From positions 1-39,615 of the forward strand of contig NZ_MRCM01000025.1 of the NCBI RefSeq assembly GCF_002303885.1: a stretch of 39,615 nucleotides of DNA, written 5' to 3'. Below the pieces are notes generated by a model. That model was not told the origin of the DNA. It was given only the letters and a program-made list of their open reading frames with translations, and did no database searches. Origin of the DNA: Flavobacterium sp. ACN2. Lineage in GTDB: Bacteria > Bacteroidota > Bacteroidia > Flavobacteriales > Flavobacteriaceae. Below are positions 24,182-32,844 of this stretch, one piece after another. Each line of letters begins with the position of its first letter. The stretch's first letter is position 1. The translations under genes and the position numbers were made by a program.

Positions 24182-24197
24182 CGCTTTCGCGAAAGCG
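24182..24197. repeat. 16-bp perfect palindrome CGCTTTCGCGAAAGCG
   Basis: Perfect palindrome in the gene-free stretch 24079-24343, much richer in G+C than its surroundings. From memory this word recurs in many flavobacterial genomes. Function unknown. Confidence 0.7.
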
Positions 24198-24229
24198 CAG
24201 ATTTAAACTGATTTTTTATTCTTGTTTTT

Positions 24230-24319
24230 GTCATCCTGAGTGCAATCGAAGGACACACAAAAAGCTCCGCAAAGTATAAGACAATCTTTGCGTGGGCTTC
24301 GACTTCGCTCAGCCTGACA
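24230..24319. repeat. REP-like palindromic element, copy 1
   Basis: Arms GTCATCCTGAG..ATCGAAGGAC (24230-24254) and GGGCTTCGACTTCGCTCAGC.. (24294-24319) are inverted repeats of each other, separated by a 39-nt spacer. The spacer shares words (GGACAC.CAA.AA.CTC..CAAAG) with the copy at 28500-28588, so the whole unit is repeated. Confidence 0.8.
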
Positions 24320-24343
24320 AAACAGAACTTTGATTTTGAGTAT

Positions 24344-24377
24344 AAAAAAAACTGCTGAATCTCTCCAGCAGTTTTAA
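24344..24377 (-). terminator. ychF terminator
   Basis: Read leftward, CTGCTG and CAGCAG arms enclose a short loop and are followed by eight T, 45 nt beyond the ychF stop. Confidence 0.8.
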
Positions 24378-24421
24378 TCTATTCTTTTTATTCTTTACTC
24401 TATTTTCTAAAGAAAAAAAAA

Positions 24422-25516
24422 TTAAACGTTAAAACGGAAATGCATTACATCACCATCTTTTACAATATATTCTTTTCCTTCAACTTTGAATTTTCCAGCT
24501 TCTTTTGCTTTTGCTTCAGAACCGTATTGAACGTAATCTTCGTATGAAATAACTTCGGCACGGATAAAACCTTTTTCGAAATCTGTGTGGATAACTCCAG
24601 CAGCTTGCGGTGCTGTAGCTCCGATATTGATTGTCCAAGCACGAACTTCTTTTACACCAGCTGTAAAGTAAGTCTGTTGTTTTAATAATTTGTAAGCTGC
24701 ACGAATTAAAACAGAAGCTCCTGGCTCAGTTAATCCCATATCTTCCAAGAAAACCTGACGTTCTTCGTAGCTTTCCAATTCTGTAATATCAGCCTCTGCT
24801 CCTACTGAAAGAATAATAACTTCAGCTTCTTCGTCTTTTACTAATTCACGAACCTGATCTACATATTTGTTTCCGTTTACTGCAGAACTTTCGTCTACAT
24901 TACAAACATATAAAACTGGTTTAGCTGTAATTAACTGGAAAGCTTCCATTAAAACTTCTTCATCATTATTTTGAGGAACAATTGTTCTTGCAGATTTTGC
25001 CTGTAATAAAGCCTCTCTAATTCTATTTAATAAAGCTTCTTCTGTTTGAGCTTCTTTATTTCCTGTTTTTGCAGCACGTTTTACTTTTTCTAAACGTTTT
25101 TCAACAGTTTCTAAATCTTTTAACTGCAATTCGATATCAATAGTTTCTTTATCACGAATTGGATTTACGTTTCCATCAACGTGTACGATATTATCATTGT
25201 CAAAACAACGTAAAACGTGAATAATAGCATTACACTCTCTAATGTTTCCTAAAAACTGGTTTCCAAGACCTTCACCTTTACTTGCTCCTTTTACCAAACC
25301 TGCAATATCTACGATATCTACAGTTGCCATTTGAACGCGCTCTGGTTTTACCAATTCTTCCAATTTGTTAATTCTTGGATCTGGAACGTTTACAACACCA
25401 ATATTTGGCTCGATTGTACAAAACGGAAAGTTAGCACTCTGCGCTTTTGCATTAGATAAACAATTAAATAATGTTGATTTTCCAACATTTGGCAATCCTA
25501 CAATTCCTGCTTTCAT
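24422..25516 (-). CDS. ychF: Redox-regulated ATPase YchF (Obg-family)
   Basis: 364 residues, full family length. P-loop GLPNVGKST near the N-terminus, G3 DIAGLVKGASKGEGLGNQFL, the altered G4 motif NVDE (instead of NKxD) that makes YchF prefer ATP, and a C-terminal TGS domain (WTINIGATAPQAAGVIH, then GEVISYEDYV-type end and GDVMHFRFNV). It is a ribosome-associated P-loop ATPase linked to stress and translation control. It stands alone, with its own terminator and a possible TATATTTG -7 box on the minus strand at 25649-25656. Confidence 0.95.
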   Translation of the reverse strand: MKAGIVGLPNVGKSTLFNCLSNAKAQSANFPFCTIEPNIGVVNVPDPRINKLEELVKPERVQMATVDIVDIAGLVKGASKGEGLGNQFLGNIRECNAIIHVLRCFDNDNIVHVDGNVNPIRDKETIDIELQLKDLETVEKRLEKVKRAAKTGNKEAQTEEALLNRIREALLQAKSARTIVPQNNDEEVLMEAFQLITAKPVLYVCNVDESSAVNGNKYVDQVRELVKDEEAEVIILSVGAEADITELESYEERQVFLEDMGLTEPGASVLIRAAYKLLKQQTYFTAGVKEVRAWTINIGATAPQAAGVIHTDFEKGFIRAEVISYEDYVQYGSEAKAKEAGKFKVEGKEYIVKDGDVMHFRFNV

Positions 25517-25648
25517 CTGTTTGTTTCTATTTATTTATTTGACCTCTTAAAAAGGTCTTCAACATTAAACCCTGTTATTTAATGTATTATGATTTACGTG
25601 TTTTTCTTTATTTCTGCCAAAATGATATTTTTTGGCTTTAAAATTTTG

Positions 25649-25656
25649 CAAATATA
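25649..25656 (-). promoter_or_regulatory. Candidate -7 box for ychF
   Basis: TATATTTG on the minus strand matches TAnnTTTG. A leader of about 130 nt would follow, and no clear -33 box is visible. The rest of 25517-25808 is A+T-rich; no convincing promoter for the rightward receptor gene was found. Confidence 0.3.
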
Positions 25657-25808
25657 AGATTTAATAGCTCTTGCACGAAGTAAAAATGTTCAATAATATA
25701 ATTTTAGCCCTAATCTTAAAAATTTTTAAACATTTCATTAATTTTTTGTTAAAAAAAATTACTTTTATAAAACTAATCAACAAAAAACAAACCAAAAAAC
25801 CAAATACC

Positions 25809-28442
25809 ATGAAAAAGATTGCATTATTACTATTTCTGCTGAGTTCAGCGTTTCTTTTTGCACAAAAAGAAGTCTCAGGTGTTGTAAAAGACAAATCTGG
25901 TGCACCGCTTCCTGGTGTAAATATTGTCGAAAAAGGAACTTCAAATGGTGTTTCTACCGATTTTGAAGGTAGTTATAAAATAAAAGTAAAAGAAGGCGCT
26001 ACTTTAATTTTCAGTTATGTAGGGTTCGGAACAGTCGAAAAACAAGCTTCTGCCGACAAGATAAACGTTGTTTTGGGCGAAAGCGAAGGTCAAGTTTTAA
26101 GCGACGTTGTTGTTACAGGATCCAGAAGCACCAAGAGAACTGTTGTAAATTCTGCTGTTCCCATTGATGTTATTAGTATAAAAGATGTTACAACTCAAAG
26201 TGGTAAAATTGAAATTAATCAATTACTTCAATATGTTGCTCCGTCTTTTAATGCCAACAAACAATCGGGCTCTGATGGTGCCGATCACGTAGATCCAGCT
26301 TCATTAAGAGGTATGGGACCTGACCAGACTTTGGTTTTAATAAACGGAAAAAGAAGGCATCAATCGTCTTTAATTAACTTATTTGGAACAAGAGGCCGTG
26401 GAAACACAGGAACAGATTTGAACGCAATTCCGGCTGCTTCTATTAAAAGGATCGAGATTTTGCGCGACGGCGCTTCGGCACAATACGGTTCTGATGCCAT
26501 TGCAGGAGTAATCAATATCATTACAAACGATAATGTAAACGAATTAACGGGATCTGTAACCTACGGTGCTTTCAACACAAAGGCGAAAGGCGATTTTCTT
26601 CCTGGAACACCAAATACAAAAGGTTTTAGATTAGATCAAGATGGAAACGGAAATTCATACGGAAAAGATCAGGATTTTGATGGTGGTTCTGTGAGAGTTG
26701 CAGCCAATTATGGAGTTGCATTAGGCACCAAAGGTGGTTATGTAAACTTTACAGGTGAGTTTTTGAACAAAAATAAAACCTTAAGACCAGCTTATGATTT
26801 TAGAAAAGGTTTTGGTGACGCAAGTATGCATGGAGTAAATTTATTTGCCAATCTTTCTATTCCGATTGCAGACAAAACAGAATTCTACGCTTTTGGAGGA
26901 AGCAATTTCAGAGATACAGATGCTTATGCTTTTACCAGAAATGATGGCGAAAGAGTGGTAGAATCAGTTTATCCTGGAGGTTACACACCAAGAATTACAT
27001 CAAAGATTAATGATAATTCAGTTGCTGCCGGAATCAAAACAGAATCTACTGGAGGATGGAAATTTGATTTGAGTAATACTTTCGGAAAAAATAAATTTCA
27101 ATACGATATTAAAGGAACAATAAATGCTTCCCTAGAAGAAAAATCCCCTCTTGCGTTTGATGCTGGAGGACATAGTTTGCTTCAAAACACTACTAATTTT
27201 GATATTTCTAAAAGTTATGACAGTGTTTTAGAAGGCTTTAATATTGCTTTTGGAACCGAATTTAGAGTAGAAAAATTTGAAATCTTTGCTGGTGAAGAAG
27301 GATCATATACTACTTACGACACCAACGGGCAACCTATTACAGATCCTACCACCCAAAGTGCGCCAATTGATCCTATTTCGGGAAATCCTAGACCGGGAAG
27401 CTCGCAAGGTTTTCCTGGTTATAGCCCTGCGAATGAAGTAAATGAAAGCCGTACCAACTTCTCTTTATATGCTGATGGCGAATTGGATATAACCAAAGAT
27501 TTGATGGTAAATGCAGCCATCCGTTTTGAAAACTATAGTGATTTTGGTAGTACTGTAAATGGAAAATTGGCCTCTAGATTAAAACTCGGCGATCACTTTA
27601 ATTTAAGAGGTTCTGTAAGTACAGGTTTCCGTGCACCATCATTAGCACAGATTTATTACAATTTACGTTTCACCAACTTTAATGCAAGCGGTGCAACCGA
27701 AGTTTTATTAGCGCCAAACGACAGCGAAATCACAAGAGCTTTTGGAATTGGTAAATTAAACGAAGAAAAAGCAGTAAATGCATCTTTAGGTTTTACTGCA
27801 TCTTTTGGAGATTTCACTGCAACAATTGACGGTTACTATATTCAGGTAAAAGATCGTATTGTACTTACTGGATATTTTGATGCAAGCGCTTTAAACCTTG
27901 GTGTTTCTGAAGCACAGTTTTTTGCCAATGGTGTAGACACGAGCACACATGGTCTTGATGTGGTTTTCTCTTGGAAAAAAGGATACGATTTTGGTCAGCT
28001 TAGCGCCACTTTGATTGGAAATATCAACGATATGAAAATTGACAAAGTAAAAAACGGCACTCTTGATGAAGCTACTTTCTTCGGAAAACGTGAAAAAGCC
28101 TTTTTATTGGCTTCTGCTCCCGACAACAAATTCAGTTTAAACCTAAACTATGCTAAAAACAAATTTGACGCCGGGCTAGCTTTTACTCGTTTCAGCAAAG
28201 TTGTTTTGGTAGATTATGCAGACGAAGATGATGTTTACAACCCGAGAGTGGTAACCGATTTAACTGTTGGATATCAGTTTACTAAAAGTTTAAAACTAAC
28301 TATCGGAAGCAACAACTTGTTTAACGTATATCCGTCCAAACAAGATGAGCAAGGAAACACAGAAGCTGGAGGATATTGGGATGCTGTACAAATGGGATTC
28401 AGTGGTGCTTATTACTATGCAAGACTTGGTTTTACTTTTTAA
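25809..28442 (+). CDS. TonB-dependent outer-membrane receptor
   Basis: 877 residues from the ATG at 25809, where a perfect signal peptide begins (MKKIALLLFLLSSAFLFAQ). An upstream in-frame TTG at 25671 would bury it. Next come a carboxypeptidase-D-like domain (about 21-100, GVVKDKSGAPLPGVNIVEKG), a plug domain (about 110-240, with LINGKRRHQSS and EILRDGASAQYGSDAIAGVI) and a 22-strand barrel ending in YYARLGFTF, the expected terminal aromatic. It imports an unknown ligand using TonB energy. No SusD-like gene is adjacent, so it is not a classic Sus pair. Neighbouring genes do not reveal the substrate. Confidence 0.92.
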   Translation: MKKIALLLFLLSSAFLFAQKEVSGVVKDKSGAPLPGVNIVEKGTSNGVSTDFEGSYKIKVKEGATLIFSYVGFGTVEKQASADKINVVLGESEGQVLSDVVVTGSRSTKRTVVNSAVPIDVISIKDVTTQSGKIEINQLLQYVAPSFNANKQSGSDGADHVDPASLRGMGPDQTLVLINGKRRHQSSLINLFGTRGRGNTGTDLNAIPAASIKRIEILRDGASAQYGSDAIAGVINIITNDNVNELTGSVTYGAFNTKAKGDFLPGTPNTKGFRLDQDGNGNSYGKDQDFDGGSVRVAANYGVALGTKGGYVNFTGEFLNKNKTLRPAYDFRKGFGDASMHGVNLFANLSIPIADKTEFYAFGGSNFRDTDAYAFTRNDGERVVESVYPGGYTPRITSKINDNSVAAGIKTESTGGWKFDLSNTFGKNKFQYDIKGTINASLEEKSPLAFDAGGHSLLQNTTNFDISKSYDSVLEGFNIAFGTEFRVEKFEIFAGEEGSYTTYDTNGQPITDPTTQSAPIDPISGNPRPGSSQGFPGYSPANEVNESRTNFSLYADGELDITKDLMVNAAIRFENYSDFGSTVNGKLASRLKLGDHFNLRGSVSTGFRAPSLAQIYYNLRFTNFNASGATEVLLAPNDSEITRAFGIGKLNEEKAVNASLGFTASFGDFTATIDGYYIQVKDRIVLTGYFDASALNLGVSEAQFFANGVDTSTHGLDVVFSWKKGYDFGQLSATLIGNINDMKIDKVKNGTLDEATFFGKREKAFLLASAPDNKFSLNLNYAKNKFDAGLAFTRFSKVVLVDYADEDDVYNPRVVTDLTVGYQFTKSLKLTIGSNNLFNVYPSKQDEQGNTEAGGYWDAVQMGFSGAYYYARLGFTF

Positions 28443-28453
28443 TAATTAACGTG

Positions 28454-28588
28454 GGGCTTCGACTCCGCTCAGCCTGACAATTGAATGAGTTCTTTTTTTG
28501 TCTTCCTGAGCGAAGTCGAAGGACACGCAAGAAACTCTACAAAGCAGATCAAAAATCATAATGGGCTTCGACTTCACTCAGCCTGACA
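28454..28588. repeat. REP-like palindromic element, copy 2 plus an extra half-site
   Basis: Three arms: GGGCTTCGACTCCGCTCAGC.. (28454-28479), inverted GTCTTCCTGAGCGAAGTCGA.. (28500-28524) and GGGCTTCGACTTCACTCAGC.. (28563-28588). The part 28500-28588 matches copy 1 at 24230-24319 in arms and spacer. Confidence 0.8.
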
Positions 28589-28594
28589 TAAAAC

Positions 28595-28628
28595 AAAAAA
28601 TCCTGAGCATAACGTTCAGGATTTTTCT
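28595..28628. terminator. Bidirectional terminator
   Basis: AAAATCCTGA and TTCAGGATTTTT arms around GCATAACG, with A-run left and T-run right, between the convergent receptor gene and the 384-residue secreted protein gene. Confidence 0.8.
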
Positions 28629-28643
28629 TTTCTATTTATTTAA

Positions 28644-29798
28644 TTACAATTTAAACTCTAATGATGCAATAATAGCTTTTTCTTGCTCTGTTGCTGTAAA
28701 TCCCGAAATATCCCAATAATTGGTCAGGATTTTGTTTTTCTTATTAAAAAGCGATTTTTCTTTAAAAACATCACTTTCACTATAAGTAAAATTCTGTTTG
28801 TTGAAACCTGTTGTCACAAAACTATTTCTTACCTGAACATTTTTAGTTTTATCTTTTAAAACAACATTATAGCCAATTTCTTCATTTGAACTCAATAAAT
28901 AATAATCCGTTCCATCCCATCTATAATCTACTTTGACAAACGATTTTGTAATATTCTTTTCGCCCTCTTTTGTCTTTTCTTCCACTTTATCCAGTGTTCC
29001 TGGCGTTACAGAAATTGTAAATTCTACTATAATTTTTTTCTCAGGATCGTAAATAATTTCAAAATTATCAATTGCCTCTTTTGCTTTATCCAGCGGAACA
29101 ACTGACATTATATAATAATCTTTATTTTTTGAATGTCCTTTTGTTGTAAAATCATATTCCTTTTTCGCTTTGGGATCCAACAACGGATCCAAATACTTAA
29201 AGTTAGAGTAATTCTCCATGATATCATTCAAATTATATCCTTTCAAATCTGCACTAACATCTGTATCTATCAAACCGTAAGAACGATTTTGTTCTACTAA
29301 TAACGTAGTTGTATTGTTTTTATTGAATTGAAAGTTAACCAATCCATCATTATAATAAGAATATTGATTGTCTAGCATGAAAAATTCACGAACATATACT
29401 TTTAGTCGATGTGCAACGCTAATTTTTTGTTTCGAGTTTGAAACTACTTTCTGAAGCATTTTTTGAGGATTTTCTTTTGAGACTACAACTTCATCTAAGT
29501 TTTCTTTTTTATTTTTAAGATAAACTACAAATCCGTTTTCTTTTAAAGCAGCCCAACGAACAGTCAAATTTTCATAATTCATTTCTGAAACCTGTATGTT
29601 TGATCCTCCGCTCAAAACAAAAGTTATTTTACCATCTGCATTAGTCATTAAAACCTGTTTCGTTTTTAAGACCATTACAGTAGCATTCTCAATAGGCTGT
29701 AGGGTTTCAATGTCTTTTACATAAATAGAATATTCATCATTTTGTGCAAAAACATTCAAATTAAATAATACGACAAATAAAAGTAGCAGTTGCTTCAT
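28644..29798 (-). CDS. Secreted carboxypeptidase-D-like domain protein
   Basis: 384 residues with a signal peptide (MKQLLLLFVVLFNLNVFAQ). Residues about 22-100 look like a carboxypeptidase-D regulatory-like Ig fold (IYVKDIETLQPIENATVMVL, then TNADGKITFVL). The rest is a beta-rich region of about 280 residues with no recognised family, probably periplasmic or outer-membrane associated. Proteins of this build are common in Bacteroidota and mostly uncharacterised. The upstream gap 29799-29974 holds an 8-bp hairpin (TTATTGTT...AACAATAA, 29824-29844) and a 12-bp palindrome CCTGATATCAGG at 29900-29911. Confidence 0.8.
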   Translation of the reverse strand: MKQLLLLFVVLFNLNVFAQNDEYSIYVKDIETLQPIENATVMVLKTKQVLMTNADGKITFVLSGGSNIQVSEMNYENLTVRWAALKENGFVVYLKNKKENLDEVVVSKENPQKMLQKVVSNSKQKISVAHRLKVYVREFFMLDNQYSYYNDGLVNFQFNKNNTTTLLVEQNRSYGLIDTDVSADLKGYNLNDIMENYSNFKYLDPLLDPKAKKEYDFTTKGHSKNKDYYIMSVVPLDKAKEAIDNFEIIYDPEKKIIVEFTISVTPGTLDKVEEKTKEGEKNITKSFVKVDYRWDGTDYYLLSSNEEIGYNVVLKDKTKNVQVRNSFVTTGFNKQNFTYSESDVFKEKSLFNKKNKILTNYWDISGFTATEQEKAIIASLEFKL

Positions 29799-29915
29799 AG
29801 GCGTTGTTATATTTTCAACTAAATTATTGTTTTTTTAACAATAAAGCAACACCCAAAAAAATAAAACATTAGTTACCAACAAACTAACTTTTAAAAATAC
29901 CTGATATCAGGGGGC

Positions 29916-29946
29916 AAAAAAAATCCTGAGTTTTACAACTCAGGAT
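29916..29946 (-). terminator. Ferredoxin-gene terminator
   Basis: Perfect 10-bp stem ATCCTGAGTT/AACTCAGGAT with a 4-nt loop, followed on the minus strand by seven T. Confidence 0.85.
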
Positions 29947-29974
29947 CCTATTTTCTTTAGACATTCAGAAATAA

Positions 29975-30325
29975 TTATTCGTTATGCAAAAACGCTTGTC
30001 TTTCTAACAAAGTTTCTTCGTCTTCAACATGATCATCATCTGGCACACAACAGTCAACAGGACAAACAGCAGCACACTGCGGCTCATCATGGAAACCTTT
30101 ACATTCTGTACATTTTCCTGGTACTATATAGTAGATTTCATCAGAAATTGGAGTTTGCGCGTCATCTGCGTCAACTTCAGTTCCGTCAGGTAATACAATT
30201 TTTCCAGAAAGACTTGTTCCGTCTTTATATCTCCAATCATCTGCTCCTTCATATATTGCTGTATTTGGGCACTCTGGTTCGCAAGCCCCACAATTGATGC
30301 ATTCGTCAGTTATAATAATTGCCAT
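29975..30325 (-). CDS. 4Fe-4S dicluster ferredoxin
   Basis: 116 residues. Two cluster motifs are visible: CINCGACEPECP near residue 9 and CTECKGFHDEPQCAAVCPVD near 73, the second with the long insertion between Cys 2 and Cys 3 typical of YfhL/bacterial-type 2[4Fe-4S] ferredoxins. A 45-residue acidic insert separates them. It is a cytoplasmic electron carrier. It is divergent from acyl-CoA reductase, and the two promoters overlap. Confidence 0.9.
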   Translation of the reverse strand: MAIIITDECINCGACEPECPNTAIYEGADDWRYKDGTSLSGKIVLPDGTEVDADDAQTPISDEIYYIVPGKCTECKGFHDEPQCAAVCPVDCCVPDDDHVEDEETLLERQAFLHNE

Positions 30326-30403
30326 CGTTTATTAGTCTTAAAGTTAAAAGTCTTAAAGTTCTAAAGTCAAAATAAAGACAAGAATCGCTTTTGACTTTAT
30401 AGC

Positions 30404-30436
30404 TTTTGACTTTCGACTTAATTATGCTTATTTTTG
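30404..30436 (+). promoter_or_regulatory. Promoter for acyl-CoA reductase gene
   Basis: TTTG ending at 30408, 20-nt spacer, TATTTTTG at 30429-30436. Very good fit to the Bacteroidota consensus, with a leader of about 35 nt to the ATG at 30475. Confidence 0.6.
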
Positions 30437-30438
30437 TG

Positions 30439-30470
30439 CAAAATTACAATCAAAACAATTCATAAGCAAA
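30439..30470 (-). promoter_or_regulatory. Promoter for ferredoxin gene
   Basis: On the minus strand TTTG (30470-30467), 20-nt spacer, TAATTTTG (30446-30439). The -7 box is only 2 nt from the -7 box of the opposite promoter. Leader of about 110 nt, whose DNA carries repeated TTAAAGT/AAAGTCAAAA words (30335-30420). Confidence 0.6.
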
Positions 30471-30474
30471 CATT

Positions 30475-31539
30475 ATGACATTAGAAACAAAAAAAAGTGT
30501 TTTTGTTGAATTAGGAAAATTTTTAAGTCAGTTTTCTGAGGGCGCTTCTGCGCAAAAATCCGACGTCTTATATAATGATATCTTTTTTGATGATTTCGAA
30601 AATCTCATTAGCCTTTCACAATCTCATAACGGATGGTATACCCCTGAGCAGGTTTATTTCTCTATACAGTCATGGGCTGAAGCTTTAACCAATGAAAACA
30701 TTGACAAATGGCTTTCGGCTTACAAAATAGATCAGAAAGGCGATGCAAAAACTGTTGCTTTGATTTTAGCTGGAAATATTCCGCTAGTAGGCTTTCATGA
30801 TTTTTTATCGGTTTTAATTACAGGAAACAAAGCTTTAATTAAAACTTCGTCAAACGATCAGCATTTATTGCCATTTTTAGCTAAATATTTAATTGCTGTT
30901 GATGAAAATCTAAAAGATAACATCACTTTCGTGGAAGGAAAACTAGAAAATTTTGATGCTGTAATTGCCACTGGAAGCAATAATACTGCTCGTTATTTTG
31001 AATATTATTTTAAAGATAAGCCATCGATTATTCGTAAAAACAGAAATTCGGCCGCTATTTTAACCGGAAAAGAAACCACTGAAGAATTGGAAGCGCTTGG
31101 TGAAGATATTTTTAGATATTTTGGTTTAGGATGCCGAAATGTTTCCAAACTTTTTATTCCGAAAGAGTATTCTTTTGACACTTTTTTCCAAGCAATGTTC
31201 AAATACCAAGACGTTATTCATTACGAAAAATACGCTAATAATTATGACTATAATAAAGCGGTATTTTTAATGAGTAATTTCAAATTATTGGACAACGGAT
31301 TCTTGACTTTAAAGGAAGACTCAAGTTATGCCTCTCCTATTTCGAGTGTTTTTTATGAATATTATGAAAGCTTAGAAGAACTTAAAAAACGCCTTCAGGA
31401 CGACACAGACCAAATTCAATGCATTGTTAGCAATAATATAACTGCAGATAGTATAGCATTTGGAGAAACCCAAAAACCGCAATTGTGGGATTACGCAGAT
31501 AATGTCGATACTATAACGTTTTTGTTAACAACAAAGTAA
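30475..31539 (+). CDS. Acyl-CoA reductase (LuxC-like)
   Basis: 354 residues. The LuxC-family (aldehyde dehydrogenase fold) signature is visible as LILAGNIPLVGFHDFLSVLI with GNKALIKTSSND, then VIATGSNNTARYFEYYF and FGLGCRNVSKLFIP, whose Cys is the candidate catalytic thiol. Family members reduce fatty acyl-CoA to aldehyde with NADPH. The placement with serC and serA is a recurrent Bacteroidota arrangement in my memory, but its metabolic reason is unclear. It is the first gene of a rightward run, 93 nt before serC. Confidence 0.85.
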   Translation: MTLETKKSVFVELGKFLSQFSEGASAQKSDVLYNDIFFDDFENLISLSQSHNGWYTPEQVYFSIQSWAEALTNENIDKWLSAYKIDQKGDAKTVALILAGNIPLVGFHDFLSVLITGNKALIKTSSNDQHLLPFLAKYLIAVDENLKDNITFVEGKLENFDAVIATGSNNTARYFEYYFKDKPSIIRKNRNSAAILTGKETTEELEALGEDIFRYFGLGCRNVSKLFIPKEYSFDTFFQAMFKYQDVIHYEKYANNYDYNKAVFLMSNFKLLDNGFLTLKEDSSYASPISSVFYEYYESLEELKKRLQDDTDQIQCIVSNNITADSIAFGETQKPQLWDYADNVDTITFLLTTK

Positions 31540-31632
31540 TAAATTGTTTAATTATTTCGAATATTTTAACGCTTTTTCGGCTCTTATTACCGAAATTTGC
31601 GTCTTTAAAATTTTCGACTATTAACAACAACC

Positions 31633-32703
31633 ATGAAAAAACACAACTACAGCGCAGGACCAAGTATTTTACCTCAGGAAGTTTTTGAGAAGGCATCAAA
31701 AGCAATTTTAAATTTTAATGATTCAGGGTTATCGATCCTTGAAATCTCGCACCGAAGCAAAGATTTCGTTGCAGTTATGGAGGAAGCTCGTTCCCTTGCT
31801 TTAGAATTATTAGGACTTCAAGGAAAAGGTTATCAGGCTTTATTTTTACAAGGTGGTGCAAGTACAGCATTCTTAATGGCACCCTATAATTTAATGAAAG
31901 AAAACGGAAAAGCTGCTTATTTAGATTCAGGAACGTGGGCAACTGCGGCGATCAAAGAAGCTAAACTTTTCGGTGAGACTGTTGTCGTAGCTTCTTCAAA
32001 AGAAGACAATTATACTTATGTTCCTAAAGGTTACGAAATTCCAGCTGATGCTGATTATTTCCACTGCACAAGTAACAATACCATCTTTGGAACTCAAATG
32101 AAAGAATTCCCAGCAACAAATGTTCCTGTTGTTTGCGATATGAGTTCTGATATTTTTTCACGTGAATTAGATTTCTCTAAATTTGATTTAATCTACGCTG
32201 GAGCTCAAAAAAATATGGGACCTGCAGGAACTACTTTGGTAGTCGTTAAAGAAGAAATCTTAGGCAAAAACGGAAAAACTATTCCAAGTATGCTAGATTA
32301 TGCTAAACACATTAAAGGAGAAAGTATGTACAATACTCCACCTGTATTTGCTGTTTACGTTTCTCTTTTAACTTTACAATGGATTAAAGAAAAAGGCGGA
32401 ATTGCTGCTGTTGAAAAATTAAACAACGCAAAAGCAGAATTACTCTATGCTGAAATCGACAGAAACCCATTGTTTAAAGGTGCTGCTGCGGTAGAAGATC
32501 GTTCTAACATGAACGTAACGTTCTTATTGAACAATCCTGAACACACTGAAACTTTTGATGCTTTATGGAAAGCGGCAAATATTTCTGGATTGCCAGGACA
32601 CCGTTCTGTAGGTGGTTACAGAGCTTCTATTTACAACGCTATGCCTATCGAAAGTGTTCAGGTTTTAGTGGATGTAATGAAAGCATTGGAGTCTAAAGTT
32701 TAG
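31633..32703 (+). CDS. serC: Phosphoserine aminotransferase
   Basis: 356 residues, full length. The N-terminus KKHNYSAGPSILPQEVFEKA is typical. The PLP-binding lysine lies in IYAGAQKNMGPAG, and other family blocks are LFLQGGASTAFLM, HCTSNNTIFGTQ and GHRSVGGYRASIYNAM. It converts 3-phosphohydroxypyruvate and glutamate into phosphoserine and 2-oxoglutarate, step 2 of serine synthesis, and probably also serves pyridoxal phosphate synthesis. serA follows 141 nt downstream. Confidence 0.95.
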   Translation: MKKHNYSAGPSILPQEVFEKASKAILNFNDSGLSILEISHRSKDFVAVMEEARSLALELLGLQGKGYQALFLQGGASTAFLMAPYNLMKENGKAAYLDSGTWATAAIKEAKLFGETVVVASSKEDNYTYVPKGYEIPADADYFHCTSNNTIFGTQMKEFPATNVPVVCDMSSDIFSRELDFSKFDLIYAGAQKNMGPAGTTLVVVKEEILGKNGKTIPSMLDYAKHIKGESMYNTPPVFAVYVSLLTLQWIKEKGGIAAVEKLNNAKAELLYAEIDRNPLFKGAAAVEDRSNMNVTFLLNNPEHTETFDALWKAANISGLPGHRSVGGYRASIYNAMPIESVQVLVDVMKALESKV

Positions 32704-32713
32704 TTTTTTTTTC

Positions 32714-32826
32714 GGTTAATCGTTAATTTGTTTAACTGTTTAATCGTCAAAAAATACTTCCTTTAAAATATCAAAAAAGAAAAATCAAATAGCTGGTTTA
32801 TCGATTAAACAATTAAACGATTAACC
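32714..32826. repeat. Imperfect inverted repeat between serC and serA
   Basis: Left arm 32714-32747 (GGTTAATCGTTAATTTG..) and right arm 32801-32826 (..CAATTAAACGATTAACC) are imperfect inverse copies built from TTAATCG/CGATTAA words. In RNA they could form a long hairpin in the serC-serA leader. Confidence 0.6.
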
Positions 32827-32844
32827 AAATAAACAATAAATACA

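Noticed and set aside
25671..25808. Upstream TTG start for the TonB receptor
   Set aside because: It would place 46 residues before a textbook signal peptide that starts at the ATG at 25809.
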